Below the pieces are notes generated by a model. That model saw only the letters and a program-made list of their open reading frames with translations. It did not search any database and was not told the DNA's origin. Positions 1 to 8,163 of a stretch of DNA of 64,000 nucleotides are shown here, piece after piece. The position numbers were made by a program, and so were the translations under genes. Origin of the DNA: Oscillospiraceae bacterium (GTDB lineage: Bacteria; Bacillota; Clostridia; Oscillospirales; UBA644); NCBI GenBank assembly GCA_902783255.1, contig CACZQB010000003.1, positions 1 to 64,000 on the forward strand, in the 5' to 3' direction. Positions within the stretch are counted from its first letter, which is position 1. The number at the start of each line of letters is the position of its first letter.

Positions 1-440
1 ATCTGCTCTGCGATTTGCGCCATCTGCATTTGGTTAGAGAAGCTTGTCATGGCTTGTGTCATTTCCGGCGCCATCTGTACTGATTTTAGCGGTATAGTTG
101 TGACAATTTTCTTGGTTTCCGGATTAATAAGATTTGCCATCAACGATCCATCTTTTTTGGTCATCAGTTTCAATGCACCTTTAGCAAGCTGCTTCTTCTG
201 TTCGTCGGTCAGCACGGCTTGCAACGTCATGTCAGGAACGGCAGCCTTGACTGCGTTTATAAATGCTGGTGCTGAATACAACGCTTTCTCAATCTTTGAA
301 AAAAGATGATTAGCCTCTTTCAAAAGAGGCTTAGCGACCTCAGGCACCTGGTTAAAATGCGCTGCTAATTCTTCCTTGTATTCAGAAGCATCGATTATTT
401 CAGTATCTTCTGGATTGATAATGATTGTGTCTTCGTCCAT
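1..440 (-). CDS. Unknown protein, partial (C-terminus beyond window edge)
   Basis: I do not recognise this protein. The reading frame is open from an ATG at 440 to the window edge, giving about 146 residues. The start has a GAAAGGAAA RBS about 7 nt upstream. It begins MDEDTIIINPEDTEIIDASE, with no signal peptide or membrane segment. The visible part is largely helical and acidic at the N-terminus. Its last visible stretch is rich in Met and Gln (residues about 122-146). It lies 37 nt downstream of the SymE-like gene on the same strand, so the two are probably co-transcribed. Both sit in what appears to be the end of an integrated element, so an accessory or plasmid-like role is an inference only. 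Confidence 0.6.
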   Translation of the reverse strand, partial: MDEDTIIINPEDTEIIDASEYKEELAAHFNQVPEVAKPLLKEANHLFSKIEKALYSAPAFINAVKAAVPDMTLQAVLTDEQKKQLAKGALKLMTKKDGSLMANLINPETKKIVTTIPLKSVQMAPEMTQAMTSFSNQMQMAQIAEQ

Positions 441-477
441 GTCATTTTCCTTTCGCTTACACAAGCGCAGTTTATTC

Positions 478-738
478 TTAGACATCCATTTCATCTAAAA
501 CCTGCGAGAGCTTCTTCTTTTGAAACTTCGTAAGGTTCTCAACGCGTTCCTCTAGAGAAGGTTTCTTATCTGGCTCTCGTGGTACAATGGTCAACTTATT
601 GTTTTCGCATTCTACAGCAATATACGAACCCGTGCTGAACCCAAACTTTTCCAGACACTTACCTTTTAACAGAATTGCTGGCACATACTCATCGCCGGGC
701 GATTGATAATACACTTTTAGTTTGCGGATTTCGCTCAT
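478..738 (-). CDS. SymE-like AbrB-fold protein (type I toxin family)
   Basis: The protein has 86 residues. Residues about 5-55 (KLKVYYQ, VPAILLKGKCLEKFGF, GSYIAVECENNKLTI) match the short swapped-hairpin AbrB-type domain of the SymE toxin family. In Escherichia coli, SymE is an SOS-induced RNA-associated toxin controlled by the antisense RNA SymR. The C-terminal 30 residues here are charged and helical (LEERVENLTKFQKKKLSQVL) and are an addition to the domain. Family members in Firmicute mobile elements are often not proven toxins, so toxicity is not claimed. No antisense RNA promoter was identified by eye. The downstream partner gene is on the same strand, 37 nt away. Confidence 0.7.
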   Translation of the reverse strand: MSEIRKLKVYYQSPGDEYVPAILLKGKCLEKFGFSTGSYIAVECENNKLTIVPREPDKKPSLEERVENLTKFQKKKLSQVLDEMDV

Positions 739-792
739 TCTTTAGGGGCCCTTTCCTGGGATTTGCTTATTTGAGCAACTCTGGTGCTTTGA

Positions 793-1013
793 TCACCTGA
801 TGTCATAGATCTTGGGGAGCCTGTTTTCGGCACGCTCCTGAACATTCATGAAAAGCTCATCGTACCCAGTCATGCCCAGATCGATTTTTGGCCGCTCTTT
901 CAATGCTTTCCACATCCTTCGTCAGTTCCGCATAGGCTGCCGCAACCTTTCCGTTTCTTTCATGAACAAAGATGCTCTCTCCGGTACTTTGAGAAAGCAA
1001 ACTGACTCTTAGT
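793..1013 (-). pseudogene. Frameshifted gene remnant
   Basis: Two in-line minus-strand reading frames look like one broken protein. The first (about 1013 down to 863) encodes GESIFVHERNGKVAAAYAEL, then TKDVESIERAAKNRSGHD, and stops. A +1 shift at that point continues as YDELFMNVQERAENRLPKIY and stops at 793. Both halves have protein-like composition and join without a gap, which is what a single indel would produce. No start codon with an RBS is visible. I do not recognise the family. It lies just upstream of the SymE-like gene inside the putative element end. Confidence 0.45.
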
Positions 1014-1097
1014 CAACTTTATTCAGATGGTATAGTGACAAACTGCAAGCCACACGCAACTACATCTTTTGCCGTTTCAGAGTTTTTTCAAAGCAAC

Positions 1098-1119
1098 GTG
1101 TTGCAAAAGTGTTGCAAAA
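1098..1119. repeat. Tandem 11-bp direct repeat GTGTTGCAAAA x2
   Basis: The 11-mer GTGTTGCAAAA occurs at 1098-1108 and again at 1109-1119 without a gap. Short direct repeats about 100 bp from a gene-end junction resemble arm-type binding sites of tyrosine recombinases. The position is about 75 bp from the end of guaA, which fits an attachment-site flank. That role is inferred. Confidence 0.5.
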
Positions 1120-1185
1120 ACAGTTTGCCGGATTCCGCCGATGCCGGAAACCCTTGATTTTACTGGGTTTTTTGCACCACGTATC

Positions 1186-1216
1186 CATATTATTCTATTC
1201 CCACTCAATCGTTCCC
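1186..1216. other. Putative attachment site at the guaA 3' end
   Basis: The guaA stop and last codons (encoding GTIEWE) lie at this boundary. Accessory-type sequence (repeats, gene remnant, SymE-like gene) starts immediately beyond it. The conserved guaA 3' end is an established insertion hotspot for integrase-bearing genomic islands, which normally recreate the gene end. The second copy of the core and the integrase would lie to the left, outside this window, so this is inference. Confidence 0.45.
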
Positions 1217-2502
1217 GTGGGTTTGGGTGTGAGGTCGTAGAGGACACGGTTGACGCCTTTAACTTCGGTGATTATGCGTCTTGTAATCTTATTGAGGAGG
1301 TCATAGGGAAGAGGTTCGATCGTGGCTGTCATTGCGTCAACGGTATTGACGGAACGGATAACAACAGGCCATTCGAACGAGCGGGCGTTATCGCGGACAC
1401 CTACCGATTTTATGTCGGGAATAAGCGTGAAATACTGCCATACTTTTCCTTCAAGACCGGCAGCGGCGAATTCTTCGCGTAAAATAGCGTCGGACTCTCT
1501 GACCGCTTCAAGTCTGTCTCTTGTGATGGCGCCGAGACAGCGAACGCCGAGGCCGGGACCGGGGAACGGCTGGCGGTAAACCATATTGTCCGGGAGACCG
1601 AGCGCTTTGCCGCACTTTCTTACTTCGTCCTTGAAAAGCATTTTGAGAGGTTCGACAAGCTCGAATTTAAGATCGTCGGGAAGTCCGCCTACATTGTGAT
1701 GAGCTTTTACGGCTTTTGCGGTTTTTGTGCCGCTTTCGATTATATCAGGGTAGATCGTGCCCTGACCGAGGAAAGCGATGCCGTCAAGTTTTCTTGCTTC
1801 TTCTTCGAATACGCGGATAAATTCAGCACCGATGATCTTGCGTTTCTTTTCGGGGTCGTTTACGCCGGCGAGTTTGTCGAGGAAGCGGTCAACGGCGTCA
1901 ACGTAAATGAGATTTGCATCCATTTCGTCTCTGAAAACTCTTACGACCTGTTCAGGCTCGCCTTTTCTGAGAAGACCGTGGTTAACGTGAACGCATGTGA
2001 GATTTTTGCCGATTGCTTTTATCAGAAGAGCCGCAACAACGGAACTGTCAACGCCGCCTGAGAGAGCAAGAAGGACTTTTCCGTTGCCTACCTGTTTTCT
2101 GATAAGTTCGATCTGGTCGGAAATGAAGTTATCCATATTCCAGTTCTTTTCGCAGCCGCATTTTTCAAAAACGAATTCGGCAAGAGCGTTTGCTCTGCAA
2201 TGCGGGCAGTCGCCGAGAGAGGGAACAGACGGGCATTTACCGTTTGTATTATGGTCAACGGCTATCATTGGAATGCCGCAGGAATAAATTTCGTCGCGAA
2301 CGTCTATGGCAACACCGTCAACGATCCTGTTTTTACCGCCGTTGAGGATAATACCTTTTACCGACGGAAGTTTTTTCAGTTCTTCAAGCGTGATATCATG
2401 GGGATGGATCTCGGTATAAACACCGAGCGCGCGGATCTCTCGTGCGATCATAACGTTTTCTTCGCTGCCGAGATCGAGAATAAGAATCATGTCCTGTTTC
2501 AT
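1195..2502 (-). CDS. guaA: GMP synthase lacking a functional glutaminase domain
   Basis: This protein makes GMP from XMP, ATP and an ammonia donor. It has 435 residues; the family norm is about 510-525. The ATP pyrophosphatase domain is intact (P-loop LSGGVDSS at 147-154, then KAHHNVGGLP). The dimerisation domain is also intact (QPFPGPGLG to the C-terminal GTIEWE). The N-terminal class I amidotransferase domain is only about 110 residues. Where the family has the nucleophilic Cys in a GVCYGMQ-type motif, this protein reads IAVDHNTN, and the segment that should carry the catalytic His and Glu is missing. Instead it has a Cys cluster (C90, C99, C102, C115, C117). It should therefore need free ammonia or a separate amidotransferase subunit. 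The start has an AAAGGAGA RBS. It is the last gene before the putative element junction. Confidence 0.93.
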   Translation of the reverse strand: MKQDMILILDLGSEENVMIAREIRALGVYTEIHPHDITLEELKKLPSVKGIILNGGKNRIVDGVAIDVRDEIYSCGIPMIAVDHNTNGKCPSVPSLGDCPHCRANALAEFVFEKCGCEKNWNMDNFISDQIELIRKQVGNGKVLLALSGGVDSSVVAALLIKAIGKNLTCVHVNHGLLRKGEPEQVVRVFRDEMDANLIYVDAVDRFLDKLAGVNDPEKKRKIIGAEFIRVFEEEARKLDGIAFLGQGTIYPDIIESGTKTAKAVKAHHNVGGLPDDLKFELVEPLKMLFKDEVRKCGKALGLPDNMVYRQPFPGPGLGVRCLGAITRDRLEAVRESDAILREEFAAAGLEGKVWQYFTLIPDIKSVGVRDNARSFEWPVVIRSVNTVDAMTATIEPLPYDLLNKITRRIITEVKGVNRVLYDLTPKPTGTIEWE

Positions 2503-2556
2503 ATGTTTCTCCTTTAAATTATTACTTGATATATCAGACGAACAAAAGTCCGTTAT

Positions 2557-3519
2557 TTACAAAGATATTTCTTTTCCATCAAGATATTGAAGAATACCGC
2601 CGTCGGTTTGAAAATCAAAAACTATTTTTTTTGCCGTCAGATCCTGATGGCGCATTTTTACGGGTTTATCGCGAAAATATTCCTTATTCAAAGCAAGACT
2701 TCCGTATTTTGTATCGCCCAGAAGAGGATGACCGAGATATGCCATATGCGCGCGTATCTGATGTGTTCTGCCGGTATAAAGTTCCACGAGCAGTTTTGAT
2801 ACGGTGCCGTTTGTATCAATGACCCTGTATCCTGTTTTTATAAACTTATACCCGTTTTTTTCCGCGAAATTTTTATCTTCCGTAATTTTTACGAAATTAT
2901 CCTCGCCGCTGCCGTCGCCTGTTTTTTTAAGATATGCGGTAGCTGTCGCCTGAAGCGGCTGAGGTGTGCCGAATACGGTGCATTCATAATATTTATGAAT
3001 TTCTCTGTTTTTGATTTTTTCGTTCATTATTCGCATTGCTTCGGCGTTTTTTGCGGATATGACAAGTCCTGCGGTGTTTTTGTCGAGCCTGTGGCACAAC
3101 GCCGGGGTAAAAGCACTTTTTCCGGGAACGTATTCTCCTTTGTTTATCAGATACGCGATAATATGATTAACGAGCGTATTTCTGTTTTCTTTCGCATCGC
3201 TCTGACAGATCAGTCCCGCCGGTTTATTGACAACAAGAATGTTTTCATCTTCATATACTGCCGAAAAAGATATTTTTATCGTAGAAAAATCTATTTCATT
3301 TTTTTCGGAACTGTCAAAAAACTCATCGTTTATATAAAGGGTCAGCACATCCCCTGCGTTAAGCATTTCCTTGCCTGAAGCGTGCGTTCCGTTGATTTTA
3401 AAGCATTTTTTCCGGAAATATTTGCGCATGAGAGCTTCAGGAAGAGTTGAAAACCGTTTAAGAATATATTTTTCAAGCTTCTGTCCCGCATCGCTTTTTG
3501 ATATAACGATCTCGCGCAT
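2557..3519 (-). CDS. RluA-family 23S rRNA/tRNA pseudouridine synthase
   Basis: The enzyme isomerises uridine to pseudouridine in RNA. It has 320 residues. An S4-like RNA-binding segment occupies about residues 1-65. The catalytic domain begins near residue 85 (ILVVNKPAGL). The signature CHRLDKNTAGLV contains the catalytic Asp146, and a later GRTHQIRAHMAYLGHPLLGD motif is typical of RluA/RluC/RluD proteins. The exact target position cannot be told from sequence. The start at 3519 has an AAAGGTG RBS and follows the prmA stop by 3 nt, so it is part of the nth - mannosidase - prmA operon. Confidence 0.9.
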   Translation of the reverse strand: MREIVISKSDAGQKLEKYILKRFSTLPEALMRKYFRKKCFKINGTHASGKEMLNAGDVLTLYINDEFFDSSEKNEIDFSTIKISFSAVYEDENILVVNKPAGLICQSDAKENRNTLVNHIIAYLINKGEYVPGKSAFTPALCHRLDKNTAGLVISAKNAEAMRIMNEKIKNREIHKYYECTVFGTPQPLQATATAYLKKTGDGSGEDNFVKITEDKNFAEKNGYKFIKTGYRVIDTNGTVSKLLVELYTGRTHQIRAHMAYLGHPLLGDTKYGSLALNKEYFRDKPVKMRHQDLTAKKIVFDFQTDGGILQYLDGKEISL

Positions 3520-3522
3520 AAA

Positions 3523-4449
3523 TCACCTTTCAAGACAAAAACAGAGCCAGCCCCGTTTTTCTTTTTCACCGATAATCTTAAATCCGTTTGTCTCAAAAGC
3601 TGAAACGACATCTTCACGGCGCTCGGTAATAATGCCGGAAGTAATAAACACGCCGTTTTCTTCAAGATTTTCAGCGATAAAAGATGAAAGGCGGATGATT
3701 ATATCTGCAACTATATTTGCAACTATAACTTTGTACTTTTTGCCTTCGATCGGCTTTCTGTTTTCAAGAATATTTGCCGTTTGTGCATCAAGCGTGCCTG
3801 AAAAAGTATTGAGCGCGGCATTTTCAAGCGTTACTTTTACGGCGTTCGGGTCTATATCGAATGCATCAACGCTTTTGGCGCCGAGAACAAGGGAGGTTAT
3901 CGAAAGAATCCCGCTTCCGCAGCCTATATCAAGCACTCTGTCGCCGTTTTTTACTGTTTTCTGCAGCGCTTCAACGCAAAGCGACGTTGTTTCGTGCGAT
4001 CCTGTGCCGAAAGCCATGCCCGGGTCGAGAGTAACGATCAGTTCGTCATTTTTCTTTTCATACTGTTCCCATTGCGGGACAATAACGATCCTCTCACCTA
4101 TATGAAGCGGTTTGTAATACTGTTTCCATGATTCCGCATAATCTTTTTCGTCCACTGAACCGATATCGCATTTAAAGCTTATGCCCTCATTGTTAAAACG
4201 TTCGCGCAGAAATTCCACGGCTGCCGGAACAGATATATGTGTGGGCAAATATATATGCAGAACAGCTGTTTCAGTGTCTTTTTTAAGCAGTTCCTCGTCG
4301 ATTATCCCAACATTTTTAACTATTTCGCAGTCCATCATATCAGAATAATCTTCAAGATAAAGTCCTCCGATATCGAGCATTGACGCTATTGCGCAGGCGG
4401 TTTCGCCGAATGAGGACGGAACGGTCAGTTTTATTTCGGTATATACCAT
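3523..4449 (-). CDS. prmA: Ribosomal protein L11 methyltransferase
   Basis: PrmA trimethylates amino groups of ribosomal protein L11 using S-adenosylmethionine. This 308-residue protein has the usual length. An N-terminal substrate-recognition domain (residues 1-95) is followed by the PrmA signature DPGMAFGTGSHETT at 152-165 and the SAM-binding loop DIGCGSG at 174-180. A VANIVADIII segment follows later. Its RBS (GAGGAAA) lies inside the last codons of the upstream alpha-mannosidase gene, with only 1 nt between stop and start, so the two are probably translationally coupled. Confidence 0.95.
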   Translation of the reverse strand: MVYTEIKLTVPSSFGETACAIASMLDIGGLYLEDYSDMMDCEIVKNVGIIDEELLKKDTETAVLHIYLPTHISVPAAVEFLRERFNNEGISFKCDIGSVDEKDYAESWKQYYKPLHIGERIVIVPQWEQYEKKNDELIVTLDPGMAFGTGSHETTSLCVEALQKTVKNGDRVLDIGCGSGILSITSLVLGAKSVDAFDIDPNAVKVTLENAALNTFSGTLDAQTANILENRKPIEGKKYKVIVANIVADIIIRLSSFIAENLEENGVFITSGIITERREDVVSAFETNGFKIIGEKEKRGWLCFCLER

Positions 4450-4450
4450 T

Positions 4451-7402
4451 TTATTTCCTCTTTATCTTAATTGTTTTGATCTCAAACGGCTTGAAATGAA
4501 GAGTAAACGAATTATTGCTGCATACGACCGGCGCTTTTTCGTTTTCAAGGATATCGCATTCAAATACTTCACTGATATCGAATAAAGTTTCCGCTTTCAG
4601 TGATATGCGCGCGCCTACAGGCTCATATGCTCTGACGATGATATCGTCCGAATCTTCCGCTTTCTTTACCGTTTCTATTACCGCATTGCCTTCGATATCG
4701 GCGAATATTTTATTATGTGTATCAGTATATCCCTTTACACCGGATTCAAATGCTGTAAGGGGAACATTAAGCCTGTATGCCTCTTTAACTACGGAGAGCT
4801 CATCAGTGTGCGGCATTACGGCATACGTAAAAAACTGCTCTCCCCTATCGGCATTTCTGCCGGGATACGACGTAGACCTGAGAAGATTAAGTTCTGCGGT
4901 TGCGCCTTCGGCGTGAACACCGTATTTGCAATCGTTAAGCAGTGCGGCGCCGTAGCCGGTTTCTCTGAAATCGATATATTTCTGAGCGCAGATTTCAAAA
5001 CGGGCATTATCCCATGATGTGTTTTTTGTTGTGGAACGCTTGATCTCACCGAACTGTATATTGCAGGCGGCCTCGTTTGTATGGATATCAAACGGGAAAA
5101 ATACGCGCAGCATTTGGAAGTTTTCCTGCCAGTTCACATATACTCTGAAGTCTATGCGGTTTGCGCCGTCAGAGAGGACCGCTATACAAACAGCTTCGGA
5201 ATTCCCGAATTTGTATGTAAATTTTGCGCATGCTTCGGCGCCGTCAACATAAAATTCGCTTTCGCACGCGTCGACTTCCATACAGAGGTCGTCTCTGTAA
5301 GTAAATTTCATATCCCACGCATCGCTCTCATCGTTGTAAAGGCGAAGCACATTACCGGGAGCAGCAAGAAGCTCTCTTGAATTTACTTTATCGTAAATCG
5401 ATACTACCTGACCCTTGTTGTTGAATCTGACTTTGAGATTTTTGTTTTCTATCTTGTTTTCCGTTGCTTTTACGCTGAACTTTGAATCGTATGATTTAGA
5501 CAAACCGAACGCGGGCACGGTAACTTTTTTCCATTCGCCGTTTTCAACAACGTTTTCCGTCCGTTCAAATCCTGTGGCGTTTGCATATACTATGCCAGAA
5601 AGTCCGTAATTTTCAGCTGCTTTTTCATAAGCCGATACAGTCATTTCACGCGCTTTCGTGAGTATTTCGCGGTAGCGGGGCACACTTTCATCGTAAACAC
5701 GGGCGATAGATGAACCGGGCAGAATATCGTGGAACTGATATAGCAGAATTTCTTTCCACATTTTATCTAATTCGTTTTTCGGATAATCGCCGCAAAGGAG
5801 CGACGCAAATTCAAGCTCGGCAAGAGCAAACTCGCATTTTCTGTTATAATATTTGTTTCTCGCCTGCGTGGTGTAAGTTCCCTGATGTTTTTCGAGATAC
5901 AGTTCGCCGTTCCAGACAGGATATTTCGACTGCTTCTTTTCTATTCTTTTAAAGAATTCTTCCGAAAGCTCCTGTTTTACCGGGGGAAGTCCGGAAAGAT
6001 TTTTTTCTCTTGATAGTCTTTCAAGATGGTCTTCACCGGGGCCTCCGCCTCCGTCTCCTATACCGAATAAAAGAAGCGCTTCAGGGCAGACGCCTTTTTC
6101 ACTGTAATTTCTTTCGGCGCTCTTTATGCTGTGAGGAGATGCGGCGCTGTTGTATGTGCCTTCAGGCGGCATATGCGCAAGAACGGAAGAACCGTCTATG
6201 CCCTGCCATGTAAATGTGTGATGAGGGAATTTATTATGCTCGCTCCACGAAAGCTTGATAGTCATAAAATAATCGACTCCCGCTTTTTTCAGAAGCTGGG
6301 GAAGCGCTGCGCTGTAGCCGAAAACATCGGGCAGCCACAACGTTTTTATGTCTTTCCCGAATTCCTGCATAAAAAAGCGTTTTCCGTAAAGGAGCTGTCT
6401 TGCAAGAGCCTCGCCTGACGATATATTTGTATCTGCTTCGACCCACATGGCTCCCTGAGCTTCCCATCTGCCCTCAGCAATGCGTGCCTTTACTTTGGCG
6501 TAAAGCTCCGGATAAAGCTCCTTCATCCACTCGTAAAGCTGCGGCTGAGATGCGCCGAAGATATAGTCGGGATAAAGCTCCATATTTGCAAGCGCTGTTG
6601 AAAATGTTCTTGCGCCTTTTCTTTTTGTTTCACGGATAGGCCAGAGCCATGCAAGGTCAATATGCGCATGACCTATTGCGGAAATTGAAAGGGACGGGTC
6701 TCCTCCCCGTTTTTTCAACTCCGGCGCAAGAAGGCTTGCCGCCTTTTTCACCGATGAATCATTTATACCGTTGCCGAGCGCGGTAGCGGCGTCGTAAAGA
6801 GCATATACAACTGAAAGCTTGCGCGGGTCTGAATTATCGAGTTCTTTTTCAAGCGTTGAAAGAACGGCAAAATCGTAAAGCAGACTTTTCACATTTCTGT
6901 TGACCGTAACGATCCTCATCATTTTGATTTTTCCGTCTCCGCAATAACCGCCGAAAAGATCGTTCATTGCACAGTCAAGCCACAAAGAAACTTTTCCGTT
7001 TTTTACTTTCGCTTTGTCAAGCTCGACTTCTATTTTCAAAGGCTTGCCTAAAGATGTGTCAAAGCCTGAATCCACATTTGTTATGCCTCTTACAGGACAA
7101 CCGTTTTCGTCAAACACGCATCCCTCGCCCGAAACATCTATAAGAAGCGCAGTATTTTTCAGATCTGTTCCGTTCGGGATCGTTCCTTCTATGAAAAACC
7201 ATGCGCAGTCCCAAAGTTCGCCCCATTTAACGCCTTCCGCAACATCTATCTTTTTACCTGATGTTTTTTCTGAAAACGGAACAGGTTCTTTGGTGACATA
7301 TCCTGAGCCTGCAAGCTTGGCGATTTCGTTATAAACGTTTTTTTGCAGTCTTTCCGTTGCTCTTCGGATAATTTCGTTCATCTTATCGTAGTTGTAATGC
7401 AT
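4451..7402 (-). CDS. Alpha-mannosidase, glycoside hydrolase family 38
   Basis: The enzyme hydrolyses alpha-mannosidic linkages by a retaining, zinc-dependent mechanism. It has 983 residues, usual for bacterial GH38. The catalytic domain starts near residue 240 with GHAHIDLAWLWP (244-255), where His247 and Asp249 match the family's zinc ligands. LWLPDVFGYS follows, with Asp359 as the expected nucleophile. The rest forms the helical and beta-sandwich domains of the family. There is no signal peptide, so it probably acts in the cytoplasm on imported mannosyl glycans. It lies 9 nt downstream of nth and 1 nt upstream of prmA, an unusual place for a catabolic enzyme. Confidence 0.93.
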   Translation of the reverse strand: MHYNYDKMNEIIRRATERLQKNVYNEIAKLAGSGYVTKEPVPFSEKTSGKKIDVAEGVKWGELWDCAWFFIEGTIPNGTDLKNTALLIDVSGEGCVFDENGCPVRGITNVDSGFDTSLGKPLKIEVELDKAKVKNGKVSLWLDCAMNDLFGGYCGDGKIKMMRIVTVNRNVKSLLYDFAVLSTLEKELDNSDPRKLSVVYALYDAATALGNGINDSSVKKAASLLAPELKKRGGDPSLSISAIGHAHIDLAWLWPIRETKRKGARTFSTALANMELYPDYIFGASQPQLYEWMKELYPELYAKVKARIAEGRWEAQGAMWVEADTNISSGEALARQLLYGKRFFMQEFGKDIKTLWLPDVFGYSAALPQLLKKAGVDYFMTIKLSWSEHNKFPHHTFTWQGIDGSSVLAHMPPEGTYNSAASPHSIKSAERNYSEKGVCPEALLLFGIGDGGGGPGEDHLERLSREKNLSGLPPVKQELSEEFFKRIEKKQSKYPVWNGELYLEKHQGTYTTQARNKYYNRKCEFALAELEFASLLCGDYPKNELDKMWKEILLYQFHDILPGSSIARVYDESVPRYREILTKAREMTVSAYEKAAENYGLSGIVYANATGFERTENVVENGEWKKVTVPAFGLSKSYDSKFSVKATENKIENKNLKVRFNNKGQVVSIYDKVNSRELLAAPGNVLRLYNDESDAWDMKFTYRDDLCMEVDACESEFYVDGAEACAKFTYKFGNSEAVCIAVLSDGANRIDFRVYVNWQENFQMLRVFFPFDIHTNEAACNIQFGEIKRSTTKNTSWDNARFEICAQKYIDFRETGYGAALLNDCKYGVHAEGATAELNLLRSTSYPGRNADRGEQFFTYAVMPHTDELSVVKEAYRLNVPLTAFESGVKGYTDTHNKIFADIEGNAVIETVKKAEDSDDIIVRAYEPVGARISLKAETLFDISEVFECDILENEKAPVVCSNNSFTLHFKPFEIKTIKIKRK

Positions 7403-7411
7403 ACGTATCTC

Positions 7412-8041
7412 CTATAAAACTTTTTTGCAAATATTATTCAGTTCGCATTTTTCGCATTCGGGATTTCTTGCTTTGCATACAGCTCTGCCGTGGAGGACTA
7501 CTGCATGGCAAAAAGCAAGGCTTTCATTGGGCGGAATAACTTTTCGAAGTTCTTCCTCGATCTTTTTCGGATCTTTTTTGTCAGTGAAGCCCATTCTGTT
7601 TGATAAACGGATACAGTGAGTATCCACAATTATGACCCCGGGCATGCCGTAAATTTCACCGAGTAAAAGATTTGCGATTTTTCTGCCAACTCCCGGCAAT
7701 TCGAGCATCCCCGCCATTGTTTCCGGAATTTTGCCGAGTTCAATAATTTTTCGGGAAGCAGCGATTATATCTCTCGCTTTCGTGTTGCCAAGACCGCATG
7801 AGCGTATTTCAGGCTCAAGTTCTTCTGCTGTAAGCAACGCAAAATCTTCAGGTGTTTTATGTTTTTTAAACAGTTCTTTCGTTACTTTGTTTACTCTTTC
7901 ATCGGTACATTGCGCTGAAAGACGCGAAGCCACAAACAGTTCGAACGGTGACGAATATTCGAGCGCGCAACGGCTTTCGGGATACAGATCAAGCAGGATT
8001 TTATGTATTTCAAGCTTTTCTTTTTTTGAAAGCAGCTTCAT
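7412..8041 (-). CDS. nth: Endonuclease III (DNA glycosylase/AP lyase)
   Basis: Nth removes oxidised pyrimidines and cleaves the abasic site. Counting from the ATG at 8041, the protein has 209 residues. It contains the helix-hairpin-helix LPGVGRKIANLLL with catalytic Lys121, and VDTHCIR with catalytic Asp140. The C-terminal four-cysteine iron-sulfur motif is C-x6-C-x2-C-x5-C (Cys189, 196, 199, 205). An in-frame TTG at 8056 is an alternative start, but the ATG is better placed behind GGCGGTG. It is the first gene of an operon that continues into the GH38 mannosidase, prmA and the RluA gene. A strong promoter lies just upstream. Confidence 0.95.
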   Translation of the reverse strand: MKLLSKKEKLEIHKILLDLYPESRCALEYSSPFELFVASRLSAQCTDERVNKVTKELFKKHKTPEDFALLTAEELEPEIRSCGLGNTKARDIIAASRKIIELGKIPETMAGMLELPGVGRKIANLLLGEIYGMPGVIIVDTHCIRLSNRMGFTDKKDPKKIEEELRKVIPPNESLAFCHAVVLHGRAVCKARNPECEKCELNNICKKVL

Positions 8042-8080
8042 TTTTTTCACCGCCAAAAACTACAGTAATTCTATTATATG

Positions 8081-8109
8081 ATTATATATCATGGAGTTCG
8101 GTTTGTCAA
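8081..8109 (-). promoter_or_regulatory. Promoter of the nth operon
   Basis: Reading the minus strand, TTGACA and TATAAT are both perfect sigma-A hexamers separated by 17 bp. The predicted transcript starts about 30 nt before the nth ATG. Confidence 0.8.
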
Positions 8110-8120
8110 TGAACGCGAAA

Positions 8121-8157
8121 AAAATTCAAAAAAAATTTGCCGTATGCAATATACGGC
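8121..8157 (-). terminator. Intrinsic terminator of the xylB-tmk operon
   Basis: A 7-bp stem (GCCGTAT with ATACGGC) is followed on the minus strand by a long T-rich tract. It lies directly after the last gene of the operon. Confidence 0.8.
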
Positions 8158-8163
8158 AATATT

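Noticed and set aside
49..309. 86-residue plus-strand open frame at the left edge
   Set aside because: It is opposite a longer minus-strand frame with a good RBS (1-440) and has no RBS of its own.
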